DNA of 64,000 nucleotides from JACKDW01 sp964621785 (GCA_964621785.1 CAZUPD010000014.1:1-64000), one strand, 5' to 3'. Shown: positions 53,086 to 62,272, counted from the first letter of the stretch. Numbers and translations: made by a program. The notes: generated by a model not told the origin, from the sequence alone.

Positions 53086-55554
53086 ATGTCACCTGCAGCG
53101 GTCCCCATGCCTGATAGTCGGAGTTCCCGCGTCGGCATCTATGCGGGGGTATTTGTCCTCGCCGCCGCGAGTCTGATGCTCGAGATCCTCATGACCCGGA
53201 TCATCAGCGTCATCGCCTGGTACCACCTCGCATTTTTTGTCATCGCCCTGGCGATGTTGGGGATGACCGTTGGGGCAGTTTTTGTGTTTGTCGGCGAGCG
53301 GTGGTTCGGGCGCAGCGTCGTCGTTTCGCGGATGGCCTTTGCCACCTGTTGTGCGGCCGTGGTGACCCCCCTGTGCCTGATGTGGGTGATGGCCAACCCG
53401 CTGCTTCCGGTGACCGATTTCATGTCGTTTGCCGCCCTGCTCGGGGTCGGTTGCGGGCTCGCGGCACCGTTTGCCTGTATTGGCGTGGCCCTCACCCTCG
53501 GACTGACTCGAGCTGGTTTGCCGGCCGGGCGGATCTACGGCTCAGACCTCATCGGAGCGGCCTGTGGGTGTGTTGCAATCATCTGGGTGCTCGACATCCT
53601 CGATGCTGGCTCGGCGATTTTACTTGTAAGTACCATGATTTCGTTGGCCGGTCTGTGTTTTGCCATGGTTGCCGCTGGCTCGCGTCGGACGACCGGAAGT
53701 TTGTGGATACATGCAATTTTACCGACCGCGCTCATCTTGGCGACGGTGATGCACGGCAGCATGGCCGAGCCGTGGCTGCGAGCTGCGTGGGTCAAGGGCG
53801 TGCGGGAGAGCCCTGAGCTGTACGATGTGACAGCGTGGAACACCCACTCGCGTGTGACGGTCTCCAAGACCGTGCCGGCGCCCCCGATGTTGTGGGGTCC
53901 GGGGCGATTGATGCCGGACCATCTGCGTCGACCGATCCCCCAACGCGCCATCCTGATCGACGGGGCAGCCGGGACCAACATGGCCCATATCGGTGCCGGG
54001 CCGCATAGCCACGAGTACCTCGAGTGGGACGTCACCTCGTTCGCCCACCGACTGCGACCCGAGGGGCCGGCTGCTGTGATCGGAGTCGGCGGCGGGCGAG
54101 ATGTCCTCGAGGCCGTACGCGTTGGCCACAGCCCAGTGGTGGGCATTGAGATCAACGCAGCGATCCTCAACCTCCACACCAAGCGCTTCGCCGGGTTCTC
54201 CGGTCTCGCCGGATTGCCCGGGGTCGAGTTGGTCCACGACGAAGCCCGCAGCTACCTCGCCCGCGAGTCGCGGAGGTTTTCGGTCATCGCGATGTCGCTG
54301 ATCGACACCTGGGCCTCGACCGGGGCCGGTGCCTATAGCCTGTCGGAAAATGGCCTGTACACCGTCGAGGCCTGGGATTTGTTCTTATCGCGGTTGCAGC
54401 CCGACGGGATCCTGACTGTCTCGCGTTGGTTCAAAGTCGACTCTCCCAACGAGACCGCGCGCATGATCGCGGTTGCCATGCAGGTGCTCTACAACCGCGG
54501 GATCAAAAACCCGCGCGCGCACTTGATGATTCTACAACATCACAACATCGCCACGTTGTTGGTCTCGCCCCAGGCGTTTGCCGAAGCCGACATCGACCGC
54601 ATGCAAAACGAGGCGATCCGGCTCGGGATCAACATGATCCTGACCCCGCGTCGATTGCCGCGACAGGCCATTTTACGTGAGTTGTGTGAGCTTTCGTCAC
54701 CCGAGCAACTGCTGGCCTGGGGTCGTGCGCGTGCGGTCGACCTGACGCCGTCGACCGACGACCGGCCGTTTTTCTTCAACATGTTGCGCCCCGGTTCGTG
54801 GCTGCAAGATCCCAAGGATGTCGGCGCGCTCGACCTCGCTTTTTTGGGGAACCTCCGGGCCACCCAAACACTTGTTTATGCAATTATAGCGAGCCTGTTG
54901 TTGACCGTCGTCGCCATCGTGGTGCCGCTCTGGCGGCGGCGCAGGGATCTTCGAGCCTATCACCCGAGCCTCGTACTCGCCTCCTGCGGCTATTTCGCCC
55001 TCATCGGTTTCGGCTTTATGCTGGTCGAGATCGGGCTGTTATCGCGACTCAACGTCTATCTCGGACACCCGACCTTGGCACTGGCAGTGGTGTTGGGCGG
55101 ACTGATTTTGGCGACCGGACTCGGCAGCATGATCAGCCATCGCGTCCCCCTGCACCGCGGGTTTTGGGCACGTTTGTTTCCCCTGATACCCGGCGTGCTC
55201 GTGATTGCTGTCCACGCGATTCAGGCTCCGGTGATGTCTGCCACGGCGGGCGCCGACACCCCGACACGGATCGCCGTGTGTCTGGCCTTGTTGACTCCAC
55301 CGGCGCTGGGCATGGGGCTTTGCTTTCCCCTCGGTCTCGAACTGCTGGCCCGCGTCCGGGCACGGGCATCGGACCTGCAAGAACGCCCCGATCTCGGTCC
55401 GTGGATGTGGGGAATCAACGGCGCATTTGGTGTATGTGCAAGTGGTCTCGCCGTCGCATGTTCGATGATTTGGGGAATCTCGACGACCCTGTCGCTCGGT
55501 GCCCTGTGCTATCTCGCGCTTCCATTTTGTACGTGGGTCTTGGCCCGCCGCTGA
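53086..55554 (+). CDS. Membrane spermidine-synthase-like protein
   Basis: An 822-residue protein with about seven to eight N-terminal helices (20-230), a SAM-binding Rossmann domain at about 320-550, and about six further helices to the end. The domain contains VIGVGGGRDVLEAVRVGHSP, VVGIEIN and VHDEARSYL, as in spermidine synthase-like enzymes. Such membrane-bound fused proteins (SpeE-like with MFS/TM halves) are known in several phyla; substrates are not established. A polyamine route in the periplasmic face is a guess. It precedes the lipoprotein gene by six bases, so they form one operon. Confidence 0.82.
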   Translation: MSPAAVPMPDSRSSRVGIYAGVFVLAAASLMLEILMTRIISVIAWYHLAFFVIALAMLGMTVGAVFVFVGERWFGRSVVVSRMAFATCCAAVVTPLCLMWVMANPLLPVTDFMSFAALLGVGCGLAAPFACIGVALTLGLTRAGLPAGRIYGSDLIGAACGCVAIIWVLDILDAGSAILLVSTMISLAGLCFAMVAAGSRRTTGSLWIHAILPTALILATVMHGSMAEPWLRAAWVKGVRESPELYDVTAWNTHSRVTVSKTVPAPPMLWGPGRLMPDHLRRPIPQRAILIDGAAGTNMAHIGAGPHSHEYLEWDVTSFAHRLRPEGPAAVIGVGGGRDVLEAVRVGHSPVVGIEINAAILNLHTKRFAGFSGLAGLPGVELVHDEARSYLARESRRFSVIAMSLIDTWASTGAGAYSLSENGLYTVEAWDLFLSRLQPDGILTVSRWFKVDSPNETARMIAVAMQVLYNRGIKNPRAHLMILQHHNIATLLVSPQAFAEADIDRMQNEAIRLGINMILTPRRLPRQAILRELCELSSPEQLLAWGRARAVDLTPSTDDRPFFFNMLRPGSWLQDPKDVGALDLAFLGNLRATQTLVYAIIASLLLTVVAIVVPLWRRRRDLRAYHPSLVLASCGYFALIGFGFMLVEIGLLSRLNVYLGHPTLALAVVLGGLILATGLGSMISHRVPLHRGFWARLFPLIPGVLVIAVHAIQAPVMSATAGADTPTRIAVCLALLTPPALGMGLCFPLGLELLARVRARASDLQERPDLGPWMWGINGAFGVCASGLAVACSMIWGISTTLSLGALCYLALPFCTWVLARR

Positions 55555-55560
55555 GGTACC

Positions 55561-56286
55561 GTGATACAAAGGGACATGTCTTACAAAACGTTGCATTCCA
55601 TTTCAGCCTGTTTGGTCGTCTTGACGCTCCAAAACGGATGTACTGACAAGCCCGTTGCGTCGACGGGTTCCGATACGGACCCACAGACGACCGAGGAATC
55701 GGCCTCCGAGGCGAGTACGGACGGGTCTACGAGCGAAGGTTCGGCGACCGATTCGACGACCGAGGAATCGGCCTCCGAGGCGAGTACGGACGAGTCGACA
55801 ACCGACGATCATGGTACGGGGACGGATGCAACGACAGACACGAGTGAGACAGACACGGACGCGAGTGAGACGGACGCGACGACGGATCCAAGCGAGACCG
55901 AAACGACGAGTGAGACGGACGAAACCACGGCGACGACCGATCCAACCACCGAGACCGAGACAGATACCGACGGTACAACGACCGACACCGGAGGCGTGGA
56001 TTGTCCGGCGGTGCCCGGCTTCAACTGCGATGGTCCCGTCAATTGCGACCAGGGGTACCAGTGTGGCGAGTTGAGCTCGCCGTTTGATGCGGACGGATGT
56101 TTGCGGCCCTCGTGCGAGTCCGACGAGGACTGCCAAGCGGGCGACCGTTGCTACATCGGCTACGAGTTCGATGACTGTCTCTCGTCCGAAGTGTTTTGTG
56201 GCCAAGAGGGCGATATGTGCGAGTGCGGTTCGAGCGATGACTGCGGCGGGGCATTTTGTGTCCCCGAGGACATCTACCCCGGTTAA
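55561..56286 (+). CDS. Secreted Cys-rich lipoprotein with long Ser/Thr/Glu/Asp linker
   Basis: A 241-residue protein starting at GTG 55561 or ATG 55576. Signal peptide with lipobox LQNGC, then about 120 residues of Thr/Ser/Glu/Asp repeats (a 37-base perfect DNA repeat at 55687-55723 and 55756-55792 codes part of it). The C-terminal 90 residues carry 14 cysteines with CDQGYQCGELS and CESDEDCQAGDRC patterns, a disulfide-rich domain. No function known. It starts six bases after the membrane synthase gene stop. Confidence 0.78.
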   Translation: MIQRDMSYKTLHSISACLVVLTLQNGCTDKPVASTGSDTDPQTTEESASEASTDGSTSEGSATDSTTEESASEASTDESTTDDHGTGTDATTDTSETDTDASETDATTDPSETETTSETDETTATTDPTTETETDTDGTTTDTGGVDCPAVPGFNCDGPVNCDQGYQCGELSSPFDADGCLRPSCESDEDCQAGDRCYIGYEFDDCLSSEVFCGQEGDMCECGSSDDCGGAFCVPEDIYPG

Positions 56287-56300
56287 TGCCGGCGCCACAG

Positions 56301-57992
56301 CTAGGCCGGATTTGCGGGATTCGGAGTTTTCTTCGGTGCCACCCAGTCGGCCGCTTTCTGCGAGATCGAGCGGAATTTGCTCGAGACCTTACCGATTTTT
56401 TCCTCCCACTCGGGGTTCGGCGTCTGTCCCTGAATCGCCCGGTTAAAGGTCAGAATCATGTAGACGAGTGCGAGTGGTTCGTAGAATGCAGATACAACTA
56501 AAAGCGCCAAGATGACGGCCATGATTCCGAGGATGAAACTGGCATCGGGCATCAGTCGGATCAATCCGTAGGTCGGTAGCAAGATGACCAAGAACGCGAT
56601 AAACCACGCGAGCTGTCCGACCAACCAGACTTTAAAGGCGCTCTTGAGCAATGGTTTCCACGATTGTCCATACAACACAATGCCAGTACGGGCGCTGGCC
56701 CAGGGGTTGGTGCTCCCGGTCAACAGCGTGTAGCTAAAAATCGCCTCATCGATGTAGGTCAGGGCCCGGTTGATAATCGCGGTGATGATCCGACCGATCT
56801 TGTCGAGTCCCGGGATTGGAATGAGGTTGGTGATACCGATGATCGTCCGGCTGATCATCCGCAACACACCGGTGACCAGTGCATCGACCGCAAACAGGGC
56901 TGTGACCTGACCAAAGCGCTCGGTGACGATGCCCTTGCCATACTCGACCTGGTTTTTGCCCTCGGGGAGTTGACCGTACTTAATGAGCTCGGTGATCACC
57001 GCGATGTGGCCAGCCTTGAGCAGGTACAGCACATAGCGTTTGAGCCAATATGCGATGGCCCCAAACCCGCCGAGGGCGATGACTAAAAGGACAGCTACGA
57101 CAGAACCTGAATCTCGAAACAGGTAGGCCAGGCCACCCCAGACGCAAAACCAGATCAGACAGCCGAGCGCGTACAGACCGTAGACCGTCCAGCGCGCCAC
57201 CAGGTAGGGCCAGGTTTTCATCAGCAGGCCCCAGGCCTCGCCGAAGCTCGTGGTGCGTTTGGGATCGAGGAGGTCGCCGACGGGTTGTGACGGTGGCAGG
57301 TTCGGTTGCGCCGCTTGGGGGACCGGCTCGGTGGTGGCGTTGACGGAAACGGGCGCGGGATTGATCGTCGGCAAGACTTCGGGTGAGGGGGAAACTGGTA
57401 CCGGCGTACCCCCAAGGTTTGGTGTGGGTACACCAGGTTGTGGCATTCCGGAGGGGACAGGAACACCCGGTCCAGGGGGCGGAGCTCCTTGTCCAGCAGT
57501 CGCGGAAACAGTGGACGTCGGTGCACCAGGGCGTGGCGGCGCTGCGACGGGAGTAGGAGCCTTCGGTCGCAGGGCAGCAGGAACCTGCGAGCGGGCCGCA
57601 GGTGACGCGGTTGCGAGCCCACCTGCAAGCGGTGAAGCTCCTCCGATCACCGTTCCCCCGCGGTTGGCATTTGCACGTTGCAGGGCTTCCCCGACCGAGC
57701 TGATGGTGATGATACAACTACCAATTCGGACCGCATGCCCCGGCCCGAGTTGCACCGGTGCGGAAATCGGCTGACCGTTCAAAAACCGCGACCCGTTGCT
57801 CGAGTTGAGATCGGTATAGGTCAGTGTCTGACCCTGGGGATCGAGTACGAGTTTGCCGTGGTGACCCGAGGCCATCGGGTCACCAAGCGAGACGTCTGCA
57901 GACTCGCGCCCGACAATAACCTCGGGTTTGGTAAACGTCAGCGTCTGCGCGGGTCGATCGTGGTACTGGATATGGAGCGAAAAGGTGGTCAC
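56301..57992 (-). CDS. FHA-domain protein with Pro-rich linker and multi-spanning membrane region
   Basis: A 563-residue protein. The FHA domain is N-terminal (about 10-100: VIVGRESADVSLGDPMASGHHGKL, LNSSNGSRFLNG), which reads phospho-Thr marks. About 130 residues of Pro/Ala/Gly linker follow, then about six membrane segments (about 250-520, such as LLVIALGGFGAIAYWL). The membrane part has no match I can name. In a genome rich in Ser/Thr kinases, this may couple phosphorylation to a membrane process. It converges with the lipoprotein gene at 56286 with a 14-base gap. Confidence 0.85.
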   Translation of the reverse strand: MTTFSLHIQYHDRPAQTLTFTKPEVIVGRESADVSLGDPMASGHHGKLVLDPQGQTLTYTDLNSSNGSRFLNGQPISAPVQLGPGHAVRIGSCIITISSVGEALQRANANRGGTVIGGASPLAGGLATASPAARSQVPAALRPKAPTPVAAPPRPGAPTSTVSATAGQGAPPPGPGVPVPSGMPQPGVPTPNLGGTPVPVSPSPEVLPTINPAPVSVNATTEPVPQAAQPNLPPSQPVGDLLDPKRTTSFGEAWGLLMKTWPYLVARWTVYGLYALGCLIWFCVWGGLAYLFRDSGSVVAVLLVIALGGFGAIAYWLKRYVLYLLKAGHIAVITELIKYGQLPEGKNQVEYGKGIVTERFGQVTALFAVDALVTGVLRMISRTIIGITNLIPIPGLDKIGRIITAIINRALTYIDEAIFSYTLLTGSTNPWASARTGIVLYGQSWKPLLKSAFKVWLVGQLAWFIAFLVILLPTYGLIRLMPDASFILGIMAVILALLVVSAFYEPLALVYMILTFNRAIQGQTPNPEWEEKIGKVSSKFRSISQKAADWVAPKKTPNPANPA

Positions 57993-58417
57993 GTTTTACC
58001 TGTCCTCACGGTCAGGATATCTAAACTTTGAGATTGTGGATATGCATCTGCGCTGCTCGTCGGCGTGTTATGGGCGCGAGCGAGCCTCGGTGAACGCCGT
58101 GTCAACGAAAGATGGAGCGAGATCGGCGAAGGCCTGCCACACGTGCGCCGAGGTGCTCCGGGCTCATAAGCATGCAAGTACAATTTTTGGGCGCGAATCT
58201 GTCTCGACAGCCTTGGCGTCATTGCGAACGTTGGGTCATCTCCAGCGATAGCGACTCGTCAACACGCTGCGAATATTAATTGCATGTATCTACAATCATG
58301 AGCTGGTGCGCCGACGTGGAGGCAGGTGACAAAGCCTCGTGGTGACAACGCCTCGTGCCGACCTCAGCAATCTGTCGCGGTCCGACCGCGGCGCCCTGTA
58401 TGTAAAACACGGTACGA
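57993..58417. other. Intergenic with tandem repeat and dispersed-motif words
   Basis: 425 bases upstream of the FHA gene and downstream of the EAD-type operon. It holds a 16-base tandem repeat, GGTGACAAAGCCTCGT then GGTGACAACGCCTCGT (58325-58356), and exact dispersed words at 58173 and 58285. No gene was seen. Confidence 0.6.
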
Positions 58418-59626
58418 TCACAAAGATAGGGCCCGAAGCAGCTCGGCGAGCTGGGGCCCGACTTCGGCGGCGGGCAGCATCGCAATGGCCCGAGCACACC
58501 ACTCGGCTGTCGAGAACGTATCGGCGTACCAACCTGTCCATGCGCGCTGTTGGTTGAACAGGCTGGTCCCGAGGTGTTGGTGCAGGGTCAGGACGGCTGC
58601 GCGCGTCTGTTCAGGTTGGGCGAGTGTACGCGCCTGCAAGGATGGACCAAATACGACCCAGGCGAGCGCGCGGTGAATCGGTGAAAGTTGCCGGAGCGAG
58701 TGACAAGCATCCTTGGCGAGTTCGGGGTGATGTTCGGACATGACACAAAGGACATAGGGAAGATCGTCCGGCCCGGCTCGCTCGACCATGTTCAGGGTCG
58801 CGACCAGTAGCTCCCCGGGCAATGGCCTTGGGAGGTCGTTCCCCCGCATGGCAAAACCATTAGCGAGCAGTTGACGGCAGGCGTCGAGCCAAGCCACGAG
58901 CGTATGGTGGCGTGCCGAGCCGCGTTGGTGAAACGAAACCGCGCTGAGTAACCAAGCCCGCGGGTAGGGCAGGCGTTCACGTTGGGCGGCCGCACGCGCA
59001 CGGGGTTCATCGACCGAGGCGATTTGTCGCCACTGCGAGGGGGTGATGGGAAAATCCTCGTCATAGATGCGTTCGATCGCTTGGTCGACAATAGCGAGCT
59101 GGGTGGCGCGGTCTGTGTGGGGAAGCAACTCGAGCATCACATCGGCCGAGTCACAGACATCGATCGCACCAGCGTGGCGAATCGCGTGGGTGATGATGCC
59201 GCGAATCGTGTCTTTACAGTCAGGTAGTTGCTGCGCCAGTGAAACCGCGATCGGGGCCAACAGGGCACGTAGGACGTCGGGGAGGCGTCGATGGGCCGCC
59301 AACGCGTGCGAGTGTCCCGCGAGATCGGCGAGCCGGCGGAGGAGCGCCACAAGTCCCCGCCGCGATGACAGACGCGGATAAAGTGGGTGTACATGTTTCT
59401 CGGCGAGAAGGTCTTCGATGTGTTTGTGGGCGAGGGCAGGGGCAATCGCGGCAAGCGTGTCAGACGGCCAGTCACCGCGGTCACGGCGGGTACGGGCGAG
59501 TGCTTGTGTCCCGGTCCAAATGCCGAGTTCAATCAAGCGGCCAACTGCGGTCGACGGAAGTTCGGGAACAGGGTCCTCGACGAGTGCAGACAGTTGAGTT
59601 TGCCAAGGGGTCGTCGCAGCGGTCAT
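58418..59626 (-). CDS. Alpha-helical protein partnered with an EAD-like protein, unknown function
   Basis: About 402 residues from ATG 59626, 25 bases after the small gene upstream. The chain is nearly all helix, with many Leu/Ala/His and repeating pairs such as LPDVLRALLAPIAVSLAQQL, possibly HEAT-like, but no known fold was recognised by eye. No catalytic motif was seen. Because it is co-transcribed with an effector-associated-domain-like gene, it may be the effector or sensor of a defence or death-type unit. That is inference only. Confidence 0.65.
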   Translation of the reverse strand: MTAATTPWQTQLSALVEDPVPELPSTAVGRLIELGIWTGTQALARTRRDRGDWPSDTLAAIAPALAHKHIEDLLAEKHVHPLYPRLSSRRGLVALLRRLADLAGHSHALAAHRRLPDVLRALLAPIAVSLAQQLPDCKDTIRGIITHAIRHAGAIDVCDSADVMLELLPHTDRATQLAIVDQAIERIYDEDFPITPSQWRQIASVDEPRARAAAQRERLPYPRAWLLSAVSFHQRGSARHHTLVAWLDACRQLLANGFAMRGNDLPRPLPGELLVATLNMVERAGPDDLPYVLCVMSEHHPELAKDACHSLRQLSPIHRALAWVVFGPSLQARTLAQPEQTRAAVLTLHQHLGTSLFNQQRAWTGWYADTFSTAEWCARAIAMLPAAEVGPQLAELLRALSL

Positions 59627-59651
59627 CGATGTCGAGGATACGAGGAATTGT

Positions 59652-59981
59652 TCAATGGGTTTCAATCTCCCAGTCAGCTTGGCGCAGCGCCGCCAAGTCT
59701 TGTGTCCGCTGAGGTCGATCGGCTTCGAGCTGTTCGACGAGCTCGATATCGATGAGATTCCGGCGCTCCAGGGCCGCGGCGATTTCAAACGGCGTCTCGG
59801 GAACCTCGGCAAGCAATCGCTTGCCATAGGGCTGTCGAACGACGAACCGTCGCAGCTCGTCCGCAGAGAAGGCCTTCACAAAAAATCGAATAGGAGCTCG
59901 ACTTCCATGTGTAGAGCTTCCCTGCCTGTCGACGGTGAGTGCAATCGGCGAATTTGTCTGCACATGTGTTTCCAGATTCAC
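59652..59981 (-). CDS. Small effector-associated-domain (EAD)-like protein
   Basis: A 109-residue protein starting at GTG 59981. The sequence VKAFSADELRRFVVRQPYG, then LLAEVPETPFEIAAALERRN, then LIDIELVEQLEADRPQRTQD follows the pattern of the effector-associated domain (EAD1-like, Death-fold superfamily) found in myxobacterial conflict systems, usually fused to or beside STAND, CHAT or peptidase proteins. The match is by eye. It is the first gene of a two-gene unit. An internal GTG at codon 7 could also start it. Confidence 0.65.
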   Translation of the reverse strand: MNLETHVQTNSPIALTVDRQGSSTHGSRAPIRFFVKAFSADELRRFVVRQPYGKRLLAEVPETPFEIAAALERRNLIDIELVEQLEADRPQRTQDLAALRQADWEIETH

Positions 59982-60084
59982 GCAGTGTTTGCAGCCTCAC
60001 GCAGGTGAAACGCCGAAAGTGCATGTACAGGCACCATCTGTTACCGCGTGGTACCGATCACAACCCTGCCGTGTTTGCCACATG

Positions 60085-60118
60085 AAAAAGGTGCATCCAT
60101 GCCTCGCATGGACGCACC
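60085..60118 (-). terminator. Intrinsic terminator of thrS
   Basis: A perfect 12-bp stem GGTGCGTCCATG / CATGGATGCACC with one G-T pair and a five-base loop, followed on the minus strand by TTTTT. It lies 23 bases after the thrS stop. Confidence 0.92.
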
Positions 60119-60140
60119 CTTGGCAAGATTGTGGCCGTCG

Positions 60141-62183
60141 TCACTCGGCAGCGGAGCTTTGATCGGCAAACGAAGCGATCAATCCCTTGACAGTCGCGGG
60201 GAATAAACTGTCAATAAATGCTTGTACATTCATTGCCCCGCGCTCCTCCCCCTCGCGGGTGCGGACATTGATCGTCCCGGCCTCCTGCTCCTTGCTTCCG
60301 ACCACGAGCCCGAAGGGGACCTTGTCGAGCGTCGACTTACGGATCTTGTAACCGAGGCGGTCGTCGCCGTCGTCGACCTCGACCCGCAACTCGTGGGCCC
60401 GAAGCTGGTCGGCGACGTTGTGGGCGTAGGCGACATACTTCTCGGAGACCGGCAACAGGCGGACCTGGACCGGCGCGAGCCACAACGGGAAGGCCCCCGC
60501 GAAGTGTTCGGTGATCACACCAAAAAACCGCTCGAGCGACCCGTAACAGGCGCGGTGGATCATCACCGGCGTATGCCGTGCACCGTCGTGGCCGACGTAC
60601 TCGAGGCCGAACCGCTCGGGCATCGAGAAGTCGAGCTGGATGGTTCCGCACTGCCACGTGCGGCCGATGCAGTCACGGATATGAAAGTCGATCTTCGGCC
60701 CGTAAAACGCCCCGTCGCCGGGATTGAGTTTATAGGCGCGACCGCTTTGGTCGAGCGCACCTTGAAGTGCCGACTCGGCGCGCTCCCACATTTCGTCGGA
60801 ACCGATCGACTTGTCTGGCCGAGTGGACAGCTCGAGTGCGACTTCGTGGAGACCAAATGCGCCATAGACCTCAAAGAAGAAGTCGATCAGCATGTTGATT
60901 TCGTCGGTGATCTGCTCGGGCGTACAGAAGTGGTGGGCGTCGTCCTGAGTAAATGCTTGTACACGGAATAGCCCGTGGCGAACGCCCGACATCTCGCGGC
61001 GGTGGACGAGCCCCATCTCGGCGATACGCAGGGGAAATTCGTTGTGGCTGCGCAGCCGGTGCTTGTAGATCAGCAGGTGCCCGGGGCAGTTCATCGGTTT
61101 GACCGCCATCGGCCGCTCTTCGGGGGCATCTTGATTGACACCGTCCTCGGCCTTGGGGTCGCGCAGCTTGCGACGGGTGAAGAACATGTTCTCCATGTAG
61201 TTGTCGTAGTGACCCGAGCGGTGCCACATGCTCTCGGACAGAATCAGGGGCGTGCGCACCTCGTGGTAGCCGCGGCGGTGAAGCTGCGCGCGCATGAAAT
61301 CCTGCAACAGGTTGTAGATCGTCGCCCCCTTGGGATGGAGGAACGGAAACCCCGGGGCATCGTCGACAAAGTGGAAGAGGTCGAGCTGTTCACCCAATAC
61401 CCGGTGGTCGCGTTTTTTTGCCTCTTCCAACATGTGCAAGTAGGCAGACAGCTCTTTTTTCTTGAAAAAAGCCGTCCCGTACACGCGCGTGAGCGGTTCG
61501 CGGTTGGCATCGGCCCGCCAGTACGAACCCGACACCCGCATCAACTTGGTGTGTTTGAGCCAGCCCGTGTGCGGCACGTGGGGTCCGCGGCACAGGTCGA
61601 TGAACTCACCACTGCGATAAAAGCTGAGCTCGGGGGCATCTTCGGCACCGGACAGAGCACCGCCCTGCTTGAGCTCACCAATGATCTCCGCCTTGAACTT
61701 GTTTTGACCACCGTCGATCGCCCGGTAGTCTTGGAACACGGGATCCTCTTCGGAGGCTGCGACACAGCGGACAAATGGATCGGCGGCCTTGGCCAACTTC
61801 TGCATCCGCGCTTCGATTTTGGGGAACTCGGCCGGAGTGATCGCCGGGCCATCGCCCATGTAGAGGTCGTAGTAAAACCCGTCGTCGGTCACCGGACCGA
61901 TCGTCAACTGGGCGTGGGGGAACTCGGCGAGGATCGCCGCCGCCATCAGGTGTGCTGCCGAGTGGCGCAGGGTCTCGAGGCCCAACGGGTCGCGGTCGGT
62001 GACGAGTTTGACGTCGTCGCCGTCGGCGAGGCGGTGGCTGACATCGACTTGATTACCGTTGACAAGGCCAATGATGGTGCTTTTTGCCAGCCCAGGGCTG
62101 ATCGCCCGGGCGAGGTCGTACACGCTGGCGCCGTCGTCGAGCTCCTTGCTGGAACCGTCGGGTAGTTTGACCGAGATACTCAT
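60141..62183 (-). CDS. thrS: Threonine--tRNA ligase
   Basis: A 680-residue class II synthetase; charges tRNA-Thr. It starts MSISVKLPDGSSKELDDGAS (TGS domain). The editing domain has the HSAAHLMAA HxxxH zinc-like motif. The catalytic core has MNCPGHLLIYKH (zinc Cys), the EMGLVHRREMSGVRHGLFRV region and the anticodon domain AGAFPLWLAPVQVRLLPVSE. It is a normal length. infC, rpmI and rplT, which often follow thrS, are not here. Its leader has a terminator-like hairpin with an alternative pairing (62209-62272), so expression may be controlled by attenuation. Two copies of the TGCTTGTACA variant (60219, 60954) lie in the gene. Confidence 0.97.
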   Translation of the reverse strand: MSISVKLPDGSSKELDDGASVYDLARAISPGLAKSTIIGLVNGNQVDVSHRLADGDDVKLVTDRDPLGLETLRHSAAHLMAAAILAEFPHAQLTIGPVTDDGFYYDLYMGDGPAITPAEFPKIEARMQKLAKAADPFVRCVAASEEDPVFQDYRAIDGGQNKFKAEIIGELKQGGALSGAEDAPELSFYRSGEFIDLCRGPHVPHTGWLKHTKLMRVSGSYWRADANREPLTRVYGTAFFKKKELSAYLHMLEEAKKRDHRVLGEQLDLFHFVDDAPGFPFLHPKGATIYNLLQDFMRAQLHRRGYHEVRTPLILSESMWHRSGHYDNYMENMFFTRRKLRDPKAEDGVNQDAPEERPMAVKPMNCPGHLLIYKHRLRSHNEFPLRIAEMGLVHRREMSGVRHGLFRVQAFTQDDAHHFCTPEQITDEINMLIDFFFEVYGAFGLHEVALELSTRPDKSIGSDEMWERAESALQGALDQSGRAYKLNPGDGAFYGPKIDFHIRDCIGRTWQCGTIQLDFSMPERFGLEYVGHDGARHTPVMIHRACYGSLERFFGVITEHFAGAFPLWLAPVQVRLLPVSEKYVAYAHNVADQLRAHELRVEVDDGDDRLGYKIRKSTLDKVPFGLVVGSKEQEAGTINVRTREGEERGAMNVQAFIDSLFPATVKGLIASFADQSSAAE

Positions 62184-62208
62184 TTTCTGGATCCTTTACT
62201 GCTGGGGC

Positions 62209-62272
62209 CGGAGCCGCCGGAGGATCGCAGAAAACCAACGAAAAAACCCCCGGGTTGCGGCTCCGAGGGTTT
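62209..62272 (-). promoter_or_regulatory. Possible attenuator in the thrS leader
   Basis: On the minus strand AAACCCTCGG (62272-62263) pairs with CCGGGGGTTT (62253-62244), one mismatch, followed by TTTTTT: a terminator in the thrS leader. The loop segment CGGAGCCGC (62265-62257) is the exact complement of GCGGCTCCG (62217-62209) just before the start codon, so an alternative hairpin exists that would break the terminator. I saw no T-box core. Confidence 0.6.
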
